From Lineus longissimus (taxonomy: Eukaryota; Nemertea; Pilidiophora; Heteronemertea; Lineidae): a stretch of 64,000 nt of DNA. The notes beneath the pieces are model-generated. The model searched no databases. It saw nothing but the letters and a program-made list of their open reading frames with translations, and was not told the DNA's origin. Position 1 is the stretch's first letter. Every line of letters begins with the position of its first letter. The stretch covers positions 2,728,001 through 2,792,000 of the forward strand of contig NC_088314.1 of the NCBI RefSeq assembly GCF_910592395.1, read 5' to 3'. A program made the position numbers and the translations under genes. This document shows positions 52,701-64,000 of this stretch, one piece after another.

Positions 52701-55700
52701 ACGTGAGTTTCTCATATCACATCCTAGAAAGCAGCCCATTCGAAGTGAACTCATCTGCCTTCCATGTACATGTCAGATTATCGCTGCCTTATCATTGTCA
52801 TGTAGTCTCACTTGAAAAACGAATTTGTGACCCGCCATGACAAAACAGGTCGCATGTCGCTCTGAGCTTGACAGGTTGAGACAGACTGGTTGTTCATTTC
52901 ACCATTGTCTGCCTTTTGTAAAATCGGAGCATATCAATTTCTTCTATCATGTCCTGGTGTCATTTTAGGCTCATCTTCTGTGCGACATGCGACTCATTTT
53001 GTCGTGGTGGGTCACATTTGTCCTTGTGATTTGAAGAATGAGTATTTTCAAATCCTAACACAAAGAGAGCTGCGTACACTTCTGTGATGATGTGTCAGAT
53101 CAATTCATGAACTTGTAGCGCAGTGTTTGAAATATTTCTCTCCTTTTCAGTGCATTTCAGCCTGTTCTTCCTCATATACAGATGCTGTGGGAATTAGTCA
53201 TAGCAGCTGAGGTGAGATTGAATACTTACACCACCTTACCTTCCAATGCCATGTGGACTGTGGTAGGGGGTAGTCATGTGTACATGTATTGTACAAAAGA
53301 CCTGTGTATTTCCAGAAGTGATCAATGCTGTGTGTCCACTTATGCCTAAACCTTTGAAAGCCTGTTGAAATAATAGTTTTCAGTTGAGTGTATGTTCTAT
53401 ATTGATTGTAATCCCTTTTGATTTATCTTTGCTGATCAATGCTTTTGTCATGGTGTATGGCTGACATTTACATTGCTCTTATTTCAGCCCATTGTGGTGA
53501 TGGCAGCATCACCTTCAATATGTGCCAACACAGTCCAAGCTTTAGTTAGGTGAGTGGTGTGACTCACCTATGTCAATGACATGATTCATGCATACTACCC
53601 ATTTTTACTTAGGCGGAAGTGACCAAATTTGAAAAAAAAAGGTTGAAAAATCTGCCTGGAAAACAATGTAGGCGAAAAGCTAGTCTATATGAACAGATCA
53701 GGTTATCTTGGACTAAGTACAAACTGTAACATTGTTGTCTTTTCCATGCTAATGCTTGTCCTTTCGTCATTTCAGTATGATCTGGCCACTTAGATTTTGT
53801 TCAGACTACCGACCGTACTTCACGATTCACGATAGTGAATTCAAGGAATACACAACGAAAACGCAAGCTCCGTAAGTCTCAAAATTATTTGGTTTTCATA
53901 ACGCAAGACGTATTTACAAGCTGAGTAGCTGGATATGTTCTGCTTGAAGTTTTGGTCGTCGTGAATTAACTCAATTTTGTCTGCCTTCTCTTATTGCAGG
54001 CCCACTGTGATATTAGGTGTTACGAATCCATTCTTTGCGAAAACGTTGCAACACTGGCCTCATATATTACGGATAGGTGAAATGGCGGCAGAAAGTGAGT
54101 AGATGATGCATTGATTAAATGATCATATCTTCTTAGATCTTCTCGTTCAAAGTATCTACTGGCATTTTAGGTGTGTAGGAAATGTTCTGTTTCAAGTGTC
54201 GACATTTGCATTCTCTTTTGTATTGTTGTAAAGAAGTGCCTGTGTTATCAATATCAAAAAGTGTGCATCTCTGTGATGAGTGTCTGCATTACACACAACA
54301 ATTGAAAACTTGTGCACTTTCGTTGTTTTGAGCAGAATCAAGGTTGTGTGCCTCAATCAGTTCAGGACCTCGTTACTCTGTCGGCATTTATAGCAGTAAC
54401 ACTGGTGTTAAGCCCTAACACTTCTATATCAAATGAAATTACTGAAGGAGGTGATACTTAGCTGAGCTTTTGAGGAAGTAATTTCGAAGTACTTTTCCCT
54501 TGAGACCTCAATTAATGCTACCAATAAACACCATGTCAATTTCATTCCCCACGAGAACAGGTTTTGCTCCAGGTGAAGTAAACTTTTCAACTCTGGCACT
54601 GAGCTTCTGACAGTTCTTGACTCAATGTGTGTTCAAGAATTGTGTTAACAGTTGCGTAACAGTATTACAACTGCGGATAGATAGGCATTACTAGCTCACA
54701 TTTATACAGACGTTGCTTTTTACCAGAATAGTAGGCCTAACTAGTCTGGAAAGCAGTGACCAAGTGGTTCCTACCAGCATCATCGGCTGCTTTGACATCC
54801 GTCCTGTTTGTTGCATTTTCAGGCAAGGGTTTTAACAAAATCAAGAAGGGTAGCAGTGTGCGCACCCTCGACTCAAAGCCAGGTATGAACGCAAACCTCT
54901 GCACGTTACTTCAAACATTTAACTCCCGCTTTGCCTGACAGATGTTCTTTATTTCTTCAGTTGCTCTTTTGGTCAGAAATGGACTGGGACTGGGTTTGGC
55001 ATAATTTTGACTAAGCTGTGTTCTGCATTTTCATTGCTCTTTCGGTCAAAACATATTGTTACTGTGCTGTGTGTGCTTGTACTGTCCATTGTGTTGTCCT
55101 TATTCATGCTACTGCTGAAGTCCATTCAACAGACACTACAGGATGAATACAAAACAGCTTTGGTACATCTATCAACTAATGACATCCAGAAACCGTTTTG
55201 TTGGAATTAATTTGACAACTTGCTTTTCTTATAGGCATTGAACCAATAGCCACTACTGGTAAATCGTATATTTGTACCATAGATTCTCTTCAGGGTGTTT
55301 TGCTTGCTTTTTTCAGGGGCTTTTTTTCATCTTGGTAGTGGATATGATTACATAAATCTTCGTAAAAATCTCTTTTTGGGTTTCCTGCTTTTCAAACCTA
55401 CATGTATCAGTACTCTTTTGACCCTTTGTTTAGATTTTCTTTCGAGCACATGTGTGTGGTCAGTTCAGCTACTGTAGTAACGAAACCAAGAGTTTGAGCC
55501 CAACGAGGATAGCTCACGGGAATTTTCATTTTAGCTTTATAGAAACAGATAATTTTTGTTTAGTTGTCTTGCTTAGTAGGATAGGGACAAATGAGATCCG
55601 ACTGACTGAATGACAAGTGCAATATCCAAGAGATCTGATCCTGTTTTGACAATTTTCTTTTTCCTTTATAATTTTCACCAACTGTATTCTTCATTTGCTT

Positions 55701-57734
55701 CATTTTCTCTTCCTGCTGTGCATGTTGCCTTCCTCTTCCATGGGAGTTGACCTTTGTTTTAGCTTCTTTTTATATACTGCTGACTTGCTGTTTCATAGTA
55801 CCAAAGAATATTTGGAAAGGTGGTGATATTAATGAAGTTGCTCCTCGGAGCCCTCTCAGAAGTGAACTTGTTCTTAACGACCATGCAGTCGGAGAAAAGA
55901 AAACTAACCAGACTATAACCAAAACTAGCTGAATTTTCTTCTCCAATAGTTCCTGATTTTGAGTTTCATATTCCTACAAAGGATTATGAGCGATGTTACT
56001 TGGCTGTCTAAAATTAGCTCTTCCCTGTCTTGGTATGTTTCAGGTGTGTATACCAGGTACAAAGCATTTCTCAACAAGGATAAAACAATACTAAAAAGAC
56101 TTGCCAAGGTATGTAGACAGTCTGTAGTGTTCATCTAGATTAAGCTTGAATCAGCTTTAAACACCCAATGTAACTGACCCACTGAGCAATAAGCATTATC
56201 AGTAAACCTTGTTAACTGGACTAATACACATCACCTAAATTGGGTTCAATTTGAATTTGGATTTTCTTTGACTTGCATAATGTTCTTTAACCTTTGACTT
56301 TCAGGGTATCCAAACAAAGCGGCCAGTTGAAGTCCAGAATGCTATGCTGCGGCGGTACTTACTAGAATTAACTCAGAGTTTTATGATACCACTGGTATGT
56401 AGGCCTACTGTCCTTTGTTATGCCTACCAGTGATAGTGATGCTTTAACTCGATTCTGTTACTGTGCCTTAAGATGAAACATGACACAAATGTAAAAGCCC
56501 TGATTGTGCTGTCTCTCAGTATTGAAAGACTAAATAAGTTAGAAATGCTATAAAGCTTGTTTGGGAACCCAGCTTGAAATTCTAACACAGTGTTTACATG
56601 TAAGTCATCTTTGTTTTGACTTCAGGAGCGGTATATGGCCAGTTTAATGCCATTACAACGGAACATCTCACCACATAAAGGCCCACCGCAGATGAAGCCA
56701 TTCGACACAGAAGAATTTTTGAAGAGTTTAGAACAGGCAGGACCTCAGCTTACGTCTGGTATCAAAGGAGACTGGATAGGATTATACAAGTGAGTAGAGA
56801 AGGGATTTGTTGGCTATTGTCTCAACCTGGTGTCATAATTCTGACTATTGGTGTTAAAGGGATTGTAGACCACAGGAAAGCAAGTCCTAGAAGTAAAGGG
56901 TTCTGTTGTAAGTTTGTAATCTCAGGTATTTGGTCTCAACTGTTTTTTTCTGCTTCCAGAAAGTTCTTCAAGACTGTCAACTTTGCTGGCTGGTATCAGA
57001 TAAGACAACAGGAGGTCAACCAGAAGCTTCAGGCCCTTCATATAGAAGCCCTTTGTGATGCAGTAAGTGTACTCTGTGTGTTGGGGGGGGGGAATGGGCG
57101 AGCTCCTTAGGAGATTATCCGTTTATCCATATTCCTTGGTTAATCTTACTGATGATATTTTTCATCTCCGCCACAGGACTGAGGTTATAGTACTTAGGCA
57201 GGTTGAACGCTGAAGAACTGATGATATTCTAGCTGATTGCTCACTGGTGACACTTAATGGCACTTTGATGGAAGACAATTTCAAAAACGTTAGGTTATCT
57301 ATTGTTTTGAGCTTCTATATCTACAAAAAGCACTCGACATGTACTCTGAGATTACTATAGTCTTCGACTTCAAGTTCCAACATATCTCATTTCATTGCTT
57401 AATCACCTTCCAGGATCTGATGGAATGGATAAAGGGGAAACAGGAGGTGGAAATTGTCGACCTTATCCTTCGGCTTAGGGAGAAATTGGTAAGAACAAAG
57501 TCAACTTGCTCGAGTTATAACATCTCAAATTGACATCCGATTTTGCCTCTATTCTTATCAAACAAGTCAAACAAGACATCTACAAAGCATAGATTTGTTT
57601 TTGTATTTCAGACGACCGCCATTGACAACCAAGTCCCAATCACAGAAGACAAAGTGGAACAATTGCAGCTCCACTTACAAAGTATCATCAACTCCCTACC
57701 AGAAGATCTGCAGTGTGTGTTAAAAAGCAATTGA
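49707..57734 (+). CDS. DENND6: DENN domain-containing protein 6 (Rab guanine nucleotide exchange factor)
   Basis: Eighteen exons join in phase to 577 residues (vertebrate DENND6A/B are about 585-608): 49707-49868, 50392-50473, 50746-50855, 51600-51683, 51935-52040, 52268-52407, 52647-52702, 53151-53211, 53488-53549, 53776-53871, 54000-54094, 54823-54882, 56044-56108, 56305-56394, 56626-56789, 56960-57062, 57414-57488, 57612-57734. Family landmarks: [133 protein letters not shown] and LPEDLQCVL. The tripartite DENN module fills most of the protein. DENND6 proteins activate Rab14 and act in endosomal recycling in the cytosol. It has no stop or frame break; ATG follows 'caaa'. Confidence 0.95.
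52826..53016. mobile_element. 191-bp foldback MITE in DENND6 intron 7
   Basis: The ends are long inverted repeats. The left arm 'tgtgacccgccatgacaaaa' runs on through 'caggtcgcatgtcgc'. The right arm, read in reverse complement, is 'tgtgacccaccacgacaaaa' followed by 'tgagtcgcatgtcgc'. About 30 of 35 positions pair. There is no transposase. It is a non-autonomous element able to form a strong RNA hairpin within the pre-mRNA. Confidence 0.8.
55799..55861 (+). other. possible cassette exon of DENND6
   Basis: Between exons 12 and 13, a 63-base segment is flanked by 'ttcatag' and 'A|gtgaac'. It is open in the phase-1 frame and would insert 21 codons ([21 protein letters not shown] plus a junction codon) without breaking the protein. 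The frame stays open for 45 codons. I know of no counterpart in DENND6 proteins, so this may be chance. Confidence 0.2.
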
Positions 57735-58950
57735 TGATGAACTTAAACTGTTTCATATTGGAAAGATACCTTTACTCGGTGAGAGCAAGGAAGCACTATG
57801 ATTAGCCTTGAATGGTGAATAGATCAGTTTCTGACTGACTGGATCATGAAAGGAGGCTCCAAGAGATTTGTGATAGGACTAAAGTGCTGTGTTTGTCTGG
57901 GTGAGGCTTTATTCCACTAGAATGCTTTCTGGTTGTCCTGCTGCCTCAAAAATATTCTTAGACTTTGTGGGTATTTGGCAATTCAGATAACACACTGGCA
58001 TGAATAGTGAAGCAGGAGTACATCATGAAAGATGCTTAAAAATGAAATTCGGGTACAAAAACTTGGCTTGTTATAAGAAATTTCTAATGTCGATCAGCCT
58101 TGATCATGTTGATTAAGAAGAATTAGTTCTCTTTCAATCTGAGAAATCGCCAAATTTTATCAGATGTCGTCGTGTAAAGCATATTTTTGTCTTATTCCTG
58201 AAACTGATTACGATGTTTTAAAAATTTTGGACACATTATGCAATGGTACTTTAATAGAATAATATTATTCTTTTAAATATGTTTTTAATAATTTGGAAAT
58301 AAAGTAATCCACTAGAAATGATTAGGTTATCAGAGGGTATGGTACATGTACTTCAAATTCTTTGTGATGGTACATGTAGATGGAAGTCCCAAAAAAACTG
58401 TTTTTCAAAGAATGGGTTTGAAATCGAACTCTTTCCTAGAAAATTGACATTAATTTATTTGCTCAACTTGTTAATTTGATTTTGTGTTACATCCACTTTA
58501 ATTACATTGTGCATGCCTTGATTTACATTAACTTCTGTTGACCTGGTGTTTGTAATATTCTTTATGAATTTTCGAGTCTGGCTACTCCGCCAGCTTGTTT
58601 CAAGGAGAGCGAAGGCCGAAGCTTGCCTTCCATTCTATGATTAGTTTTGTTTTGATTTGTAAACCAATTTATAAACATGTATTGGACTGAAGGTTAATCA
58701 GGGAGAGCGGTAAGAAGATGTTTCCAGCATACTACAGACTTGGATTGGTTTCCAACCCAGTGCTGCCCTCGGGGTTATTTAAGTTGCAACTATTTCTTGT
58801 AATCATCATAACTGTTAATTTGTTGCATAATTCTGCATGCAGTTGTATTAATAAGTCTGTATTTATTCTGTAACACTTTGTTTGGTGCTATTTAGTGCAT
58901 TATATATAGATGGAAAGAGTTCAAGAGAAGACATAATCCACCCTCAATCT
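57735..58950. other. DENND6 3' UTR and flank
   Basis: AT-rich non-coding sequence. A canonical AATAAA at 58298-58303 lies 564 bases after the stop and probably ends the main transcript. No further gene is seen. Confidence 0.45.
58298..58303 (+). promoter_or_regulatory. candidate polyadenylation signal of DENND6
   Basis: This is the first canonical AATAAA after the DENND6 stop. Further AATAAA words at 59474-59479 and 59934-59939 could give longer 3' UTR forms. Confidence 0.45.
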
Positions 58951-58954
58951 ACAC

Positions 58955-59145
58955 TCCCTGTCAAAAGTAAATAACCAGTTGTTTTATTATGTCAGTACTC
59001 AAATTATATGCATCGGCTGATGCTGAAATCTGGTCAATTTAAACAAGTGTTTGAGGAACGCATGCTGAATTTTCAGCCTTAAGCTATGTATACTTTTGAA
59101 ACTGGGAGAAAAAAACGAAGGTGGGCTTTTTACTTTTGACCAAGA
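58955..59145. mobile_element. ~180-bp MITE with Tc1/mariner-like ends
   Basis: The left end 'cctgtcaaaagtaaa' (core at 58960-58971) and right end 'tttacttttgacca' (core at 59129-59140) are inverted repeats. 'GTCAAAAGT' ends are common in Tc1/mariner-type elements. There is no coding capacity, so it is a non-autonomous element in the DENND6 3' flank. Confidence 0.6.
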
Positions 59146-60090
59146 GAGGACCGAGGCTTTAAGTCAGGAGATATGTAATGTCATATAAAAATAATGTATA
59201 ACATAGTGTACTTTAGTGTCCTCCATGCTCGAAGCCCTTCAGTTGACCCTCTCTTCATTGACTTTGAGACACTCAGTAATTTTTCCCTCATGTAGTTGCC
59301 CCTTTTCTCACTAATGTCGTAAAGAGTATATGTTACTACTTACATAAGGTCAGAAGTGCTGTAAATATTGCTATAGGTATTTTACCGGAATTTTACATAT
59401 ATGAATGTAGTGCTTTTGCATTGATCATGTGCGAGCATGAGTTTTGTATTGATATTGGAAAAAGTTGGATTTCAATAAAAAAATCATCAGGTTTACATGT
59501 AGGTAAATTGGCAATGGATAAGAAGCCCTAACTAAAAGCAATTTGGGAAGCTTGGTGGCAAAGTGAAAGAACATCGACATGCAATTGAAAGGTCGTTTGT
59601 TTGAGACTTTGCTGGTGCCAAGCTCAACTGAAATGGCCGAGTGTAGTGCTGATAATCTGCTCTTTGGTTTCTATGGAACTGTTTCTTGATAGGCTTGGGA
59701 ATAAAAGTCCAAAGAGTCTTTTGAAAGTTGTAGAAAGTTGCCAAATGGTGTTTTTGTGCTTATCTCAAAATGACTTCATAATAGCTGCAAGGGTCAGCTC
59801 CAGTTCTCATGTAGTTTGAATACTAGTTAAAAACTGTAGTCTTTCTTTTGTTTTCGATGAAGGCATTCTATAGCTGAGTATCAATCTGTTATTCATGTCC
59901 TCGAAGAAAATGATGCCGTGACCGTGCATTTATAATAAATGGTTAATTTTCTGTGAAATTCTCTTTCTTTGTTCATTTACAATGAGTTAATTTCTGTTGA
60001 CATGACCCTCTGAGCAATGATATGTCGTGCCACCCAAATGTATTTCACATTGTTTGTTGTACTCCAATGACCTTACACATGACAGTGGAG
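59146..60090. other. non-coding stretch downstream of DENND6
   Basis: AT-rich sequence with two late AATAAA words and no recognisable exon, RNA gene or repeat array. Confidence 0.35.
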
Positions 60091-60094
60091 TCCC

Positions 60095-60600
60095 ATTCAA
60101 TCTGGTTGTGACTTTCTCATCAATCTCGCAGCTTTGGTGAGATGGCGGAGCTGTCTAACCTGATTATGCCTGGTTGTGACTGTCTCATCTCTAACCCTGA
60201 TGACACGACAGTGGAGGTAGCCAATACCATTCGATATCCTGGTTGTGACTCTACTGTGACCTAAGTACTTGTCCCAGCTGATAGCCCAGTTGATTGTGAC
60301 AGTGCCATGTACGTGTTAGTCGCAGCTTTTCGTAGTCGTATTGTGTAAGTGTCTGTCATTGAAAAGAGACAGATCTTCCTGGTTGTGACGGTGTGATCGT
60401 CTTCAGGACGTTGTCAGACTTCAGATAAGATTATCCCACAGATACTCCTGGTTGTGACAATGTCCTTGACCCTCTCGTGATGAGACATCGATTCTCCTTT
60501 CCGACAGTCCCCGACGATAATCCTTGTGTTTTATTTGTGCTTTGTGGGAGTCAGACTATCCATGGACCTTCTTGGTTGTGACCGCCCTAAACCAAACGAA
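60095..60600. repeat. decayed relative of the 46.6 kb minisatellite
   Basis: The core 'cctggttgtgac' (with variants) recurs at about 60102, 60169, 60237, 60379, 60447 and 60571. Spacings are near 67-68 bp or multiples of that. One unit reads 'gcctggttgtgactgtctc' followed by 'atctctaaccc' and later 'gacagtggagg', very close to the 46.6 kb monomer ('gcctggctgtgactgtctc', 'acggtggagc'). The two arrays, 13 kb apart, share an origin. Confidence 0.75.
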
Positions 60601-61060
60601 AAAACAGAAGTAGTTGCCCCTGAGTGACCCACATGGCGGCACACTGACGCAATATCAACATTTGATTTCTTTAATATGGCCGTAAGATAATTTACAGTAT
60701 TGCACGCAAGCAATATTCATATATTACAACAGCAGTCGCTAACGAATCAATGAGTCGTCGTGTGCCCTCTCGGGAACTCTCCCACGAGCCAAACACTTGG
60801 GAAGATAATTTCGCCGAGTGACTGCAAAGGCACCCTTCAATTTGCAATGTAAACAATCTAGATGGACCTCCGTGATCTTACAATCGAAAATGCCAATACT
60901 CGATTGCAAGGTAATCTCCCGTGAGAGATATCGCTTGCAGTGTTGAGGTGGTCCATTATCACACCCATGTCAACTGAAGAGGTATTTCCGATGTGCTGGC
61001 ATGTCAATAGGAAATAGCTGCAGTTTGTGTTATAGGTTCCGAAGAAACGGAGTGCCAATT

Positions 61061-61208
61061 GACCGTCTCACTCTCAGCCGAGGTCTCGATCAACTCGTTG
61101 TCTCCTCCAGTCACATTGGCCGTCCCGACGAACTGGCCGTCTCAGCCCGCCGGCGAGGTCTCAATCCGCTCGATGTCTTCTCTAGTCACACGGGCTCTCC
61201 TTCAGGAC
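61061..61208. repeat. 74-bp tandem duplication
   Basis: Two units share 'ccgtctcag/ctc', 'cgaggtctc', 'ctcg.tgtct', 'agtcaca' and 'ggc'. A weaker third piece ('ggtcgtgtcagctgaggtgtc') occurs at about 61250. An open frame crosses it without recognisable motifs. Confidence 0.5.
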
Positions 61209-61534
61209 AGGAATTACATGTGCATCGGACTCTGGCCGTTAATATATCGAACTGGTCGTGTCAGCTGAGGTGTCAGACCTACCTCTGCATCACAACCACA
61301 ACAGCTCAGTGCAATCCCAAACTACAGCAGGACGAACCATCTCTCGACTTCAGCCGTACAATTCTGCAACAGTCGGAGTTAGCTTTGGTGTCCCCTTTCA
61401 CAAGACTGTGCTAACTGTTCTTCAGATTTTGAATTAGCCGGACTTGCTTTTGATTCAGTTCCTAGTGACACCTGGACGTGTCGTCTTGGTTTGAATTTTT
61501 ATTCCTTCCGATATTCAACTACCCGAAGTTGAGG

Positions 61535-61858
61535 ATGAAATCACTCGTATTCGTGACGCTAATACTTACAATGACAATCTTTCATGGGACGGCTCTTACG
61601 ATATATCTTCAGGATATGAATCGTTCAGTAACCTACAGGAAGATCTTTACTGACAGGGTGTTACTTGGTGTCGCAACCAAGACGAGGTCTCTCGTCGAGT
61701 GCGCACTCGCCTGTTGCAATGATGAGGACTGTGGCTTTATTAGTTACAATGCAACGAGATGTGTCCAGTCGCCACACAGACACGATGAATCGGAACCTCC
61801 AGCTAAATATGACGCGAACTTCGATATTTATATGCAGGATGTCGAATTTGATGGATAA
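61535..61858 (+). CDS. small secreted PAN/Apple-like protein
   Basis: This is a single open frame of 107 residues. It begins with a signal peptide (MKSLVFVTLILTMTIFHGTA) and continues LLGVATKTRSLVECALACCN, DEDCGFISYN and CVQSP. The order x-ECAxxC-C-x4-C-x-F-x-S-Y ... C is that of short PAN/Apple modules, secreted folds that bind protein or carbohydrate. I chose the second in-frame Met because it directly starts the signal peptide; the frame is also open 19 codons upstream. It may be the first exon of a longer gene, since a single module fills it. Identification rests on cysteine spacing only. Confidence 0.5.
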   Translation: MKSLVFVTLILTMTIFHGTALTIYLQDMNRSVTYRKIFTDRVLLGVATKTRSLVECALACCNDEDCGFISYNATRCVQSPHRHDESEPPAKYDANFDIYMQDVEFDG

Positions 61859-63773
61859 ACATCGAAATAACGCATTTGTAATACGACAGTCAGCATTCTA
61901 AAGCGTCTTTTCATACAAGGCTCAGAGATCGGCACATCATCGCAGGACACAGTTAGATCTAGATTGGGGACGTTTGGACTATAGTTAAGGCAAAATATAG
62001 TAACTCAGCGTAGAAAGTGACAGGGGAGGGTTTGTTTTTTTCCTTTTGTTTACTTTGTGATGAAAACGGAAGATTGGAGGAAACATGACGCAAAGAGTAG
62101 TTTTCATTTAATGCTTTTGGTCCCAATGTACTCGGGAACCACGCATTGTTGATTCGCGTGATACTGGTTCGGCGACCACCGCGGCATGCAGCCGTCACTC
62201 GAGTTCGGTCTCTTCCCGATTGCATGACCGACAGCGGGAGTGAGACCCCGCTTTCACAGAAGGAGCCTTGGGTAAACCGGGCTTACAGTGTATGACAACT
62301 GCAGAGACTCTGATCAGGTTACAAGGATTCATATCATTGCGTGGTGAAGATTACAGTTATTTGATTGAAGACAGTGAATGATAAACCACAAGATTTCACC
62401 AATAATGGCCTTCGCATGGTAGAAAACAGAACTGTCTTTTTACGGTGTGTGAGATTTCGATAGGTACCAAAAGACCATGGATGTGAAGACAAAGGTGATT
62501 AGCTGTTGATGCCTACTCTATAGAGGTAGTGGATCAGCCACCCTGGCCTCCCCCACGCCCATACACTAGGAAGTCAGTGTTTAGGATGACTAGTCAACTG
62601 CCGCAGGAGTCGTACTGTAACCGAAGCTCGTCTGATCGAATAAGAACCACTCTATTCATTATTTCCTTACAATAATATAAACATGTCCTTTGTGTGGTAG
62701 GGTAGCTTAGTCACCAACTATCTTCCTACGCTGTTATTATTGAAAGAAAGGTACCGGTACATGTATGCCAAGATAGCAATTCAGGAAGAATTCGATATGC
62801 AAGTCGGGATGTAGCGTGTTCAACATGAATAAGAATCAAACGCCCTAATTGCTGCAAACCGATAATGTCCGTCATTCCGCATACAGACATAACCAGTGAT
62901 TTCCAATATACTCCGCCTCGAGGTAGGAGCCATTCCGAGGTTGATAACTGTTTTTCTGGACGATCGAATTGTTGCTGTCATTGTGTCACACGCGAGGTCC
63001 CTTTATACCTGCCCGGCCCATTAGGGGTTCTTTAACCGTCCATCGCTGCTAAGTCACCGGGCTGCCATTGATCATGGTTTATGCATGACAGCGAGTTGAG
63101 GCTGTGAATTAGTGCGACAAACTTTGTTCTTTCCGACATATACCACACCAGAACAACCCGTACAGGCGGATAGACGCAATTTGCAGAATTCGAAAGATCG
63201 AGGGTTTCGAAACGCGTCACAATTACAGTTATGACGCTGAACCAGCATGGGTCCAGAATGGGCTTGGTCAATGCTAGCGTAAACATGGTGATTTCTCTTC
63301 AACTACAGCGGGAAACCCCACGGCTCAGTTCACAGGCATTGTAAGTAATTTTCTCTAAATTATAGAGCCGCTAGTCTGACGCCCCGGACCCGGCCCCGCG
63401 CGCCTCGTGCATCACCTCGGGCGGGCCGGCCCCTGCGTAAGCGTAAAGACGTAGGAAAGCCCAGAAGGTGACTTATAACTGGCCACAAAGCCAGTTGATA
63501 CCCCAACGGTTCTCCCGCTGTCGTAGAGGAAGCTGGTTCTTAGCACGAGTTTGGAAAAGTATCACTCACTGAAATTCTATCAGTATAATACATGTAGCCA
63601 TAACTGACCTCCGTTTGGATTCACTCAACTTGTTACTTCTCGACGGATGGTGATTTTACCCCGGGTGAAGGAAAATGGTGCAAAATGGCACCTATGCCTT
63701 AAGCAGATTACACGATTTGAAAATTTATATCCTCATCGACGAGTCAGCAGTTGGTAGGCCTAAGTTCTCGAAA
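61859..63773. other. region between the PAN-like gene and the GPCR
   Basis: No exon is supported. A 60-base GC-rich island at about 63378-63436 ('cggacccggccccgcgcg', 'gggcgggccggcccc') stands out from the AT-richer surroundings, about 350 bases upstream of the GPCR ATG. It may mark that gene's promoter. Confidence 0.4.
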
Positions 63774-64000
63774 TGTCGAATGCAATCAACAACGAAGTGA
63801 ATGACATTTCAACACAGGAAACTCCAAACACATCATTGCAGACGTCAACGCATGTTCATCCACATGCGCAGTACCCCCTGAAAGTTGAAATGGCTGCGCA
63901 GTACGTCAATGCTTACGTTATCATACCAATCCTGGCCATCGGAGTTTTCGGCAACATCTGTACGATTTACATATTTCTGAGACACAAACAATGGGAAAAA
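63774..64000 (+). CDS. class A (rhodopsin-like) GPCR, N-terminal part, runs off the window
   Basis: The frame is open from ATG 63774 to the window end (75 codons). A hydrophilic extracellular N-terminus of about 46 residues, rich in Asn, Thr and His, precedes a first membrane helix. The helix reads VIIPILAIGVFGNICTIYIF, followed by LRHKQW. The GN pair inside TM1 and a basic first intracellular loop are the class A signature (GNxx[V/I] with Asn 1.50). The style resembles invertebrate peptide receptors, but the ligand cannot be guessed from TM1. The rest lies beyond the window. Confidence 0.7.

Overview
The window is nuclear DNA from an intron-rich animal. Spliced genes with GT/AG introns lie on both strands, intergenic DNA is repeat-laden, and I see no bacterial-type operons. 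An opine dehydrogenase, a divergent second-type calmodulin, abundant 'acatgtacatgta' and 'taggcctac' words, and short inverted-repeat elements suggest a marine invertebrate (echinoderm, hemichordate, cephalochordate or lophotrochozoan). I cannot fix the phylum from sequence alone. Exon coordinates come from hand translation, with splice sites chosen so that reading phases match across every intron.

Layout. (1) 1.5-14.5 kb, + strand: a 17-exon neprilysin/ECE-type (M13) gene. Its fold signatures survive, but the catalytic Glu of HExxH, the third zinc ligand and other active-site residues are replaced. (2) 15.8-33.9 kb, + strand: three tandem copies (A, B, C) of a secreted protein of about 610-640 residues that I do not recognise. 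A and B are a recent duplication of about 6.6-6.9 kb; C is older, diverged and has lost an intron. Non-LTR retrotransposon scraps lie in the introns and at the duplication junction. (3) 34.6-36.7 kb, - strand: a complete but divergent 149-residue calmodulin. (4) 37.6-41.3 kb, - strand: a complete 420-residue Cys/Met-metabolism PLP enzyme (cystathionine/methionine gamma-lyase family). (5) 42.6-44.7 kb, - strand: an opine dehydrogenase family gene. (6) 46.6-48.1 kb: two adjacent minisatellites, one with a six-monomer higher-order repeat and one with a 56-bp palindrome-bearing unit. (7) 49.7-57.7 kb, + strand: DENND6, 18 exons, complete. (8) 60.1-60.6 kb: a decayed relative of the 46.6 kb minisatellite. 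(9) 61.5-61.9 kb, + strand: a small secreted PAN/Apple-like protein. (10) 63.8 kb to the end, + strand: the first exon of a class A GPCR.

There is no sign that the genes form one pathway. The best candidates for something undescribed are the tandem A/B/C secreted family (HNHxNH motif, coiled-coil head, six conserved cysteines) and the M13 gene, which looks like a maintained pseudopeptidase. The opine dehydrogenase and the PLP lyase are neighbours in the same orientation; a shared role in anaerobic or sulfur metabolism is speculation.
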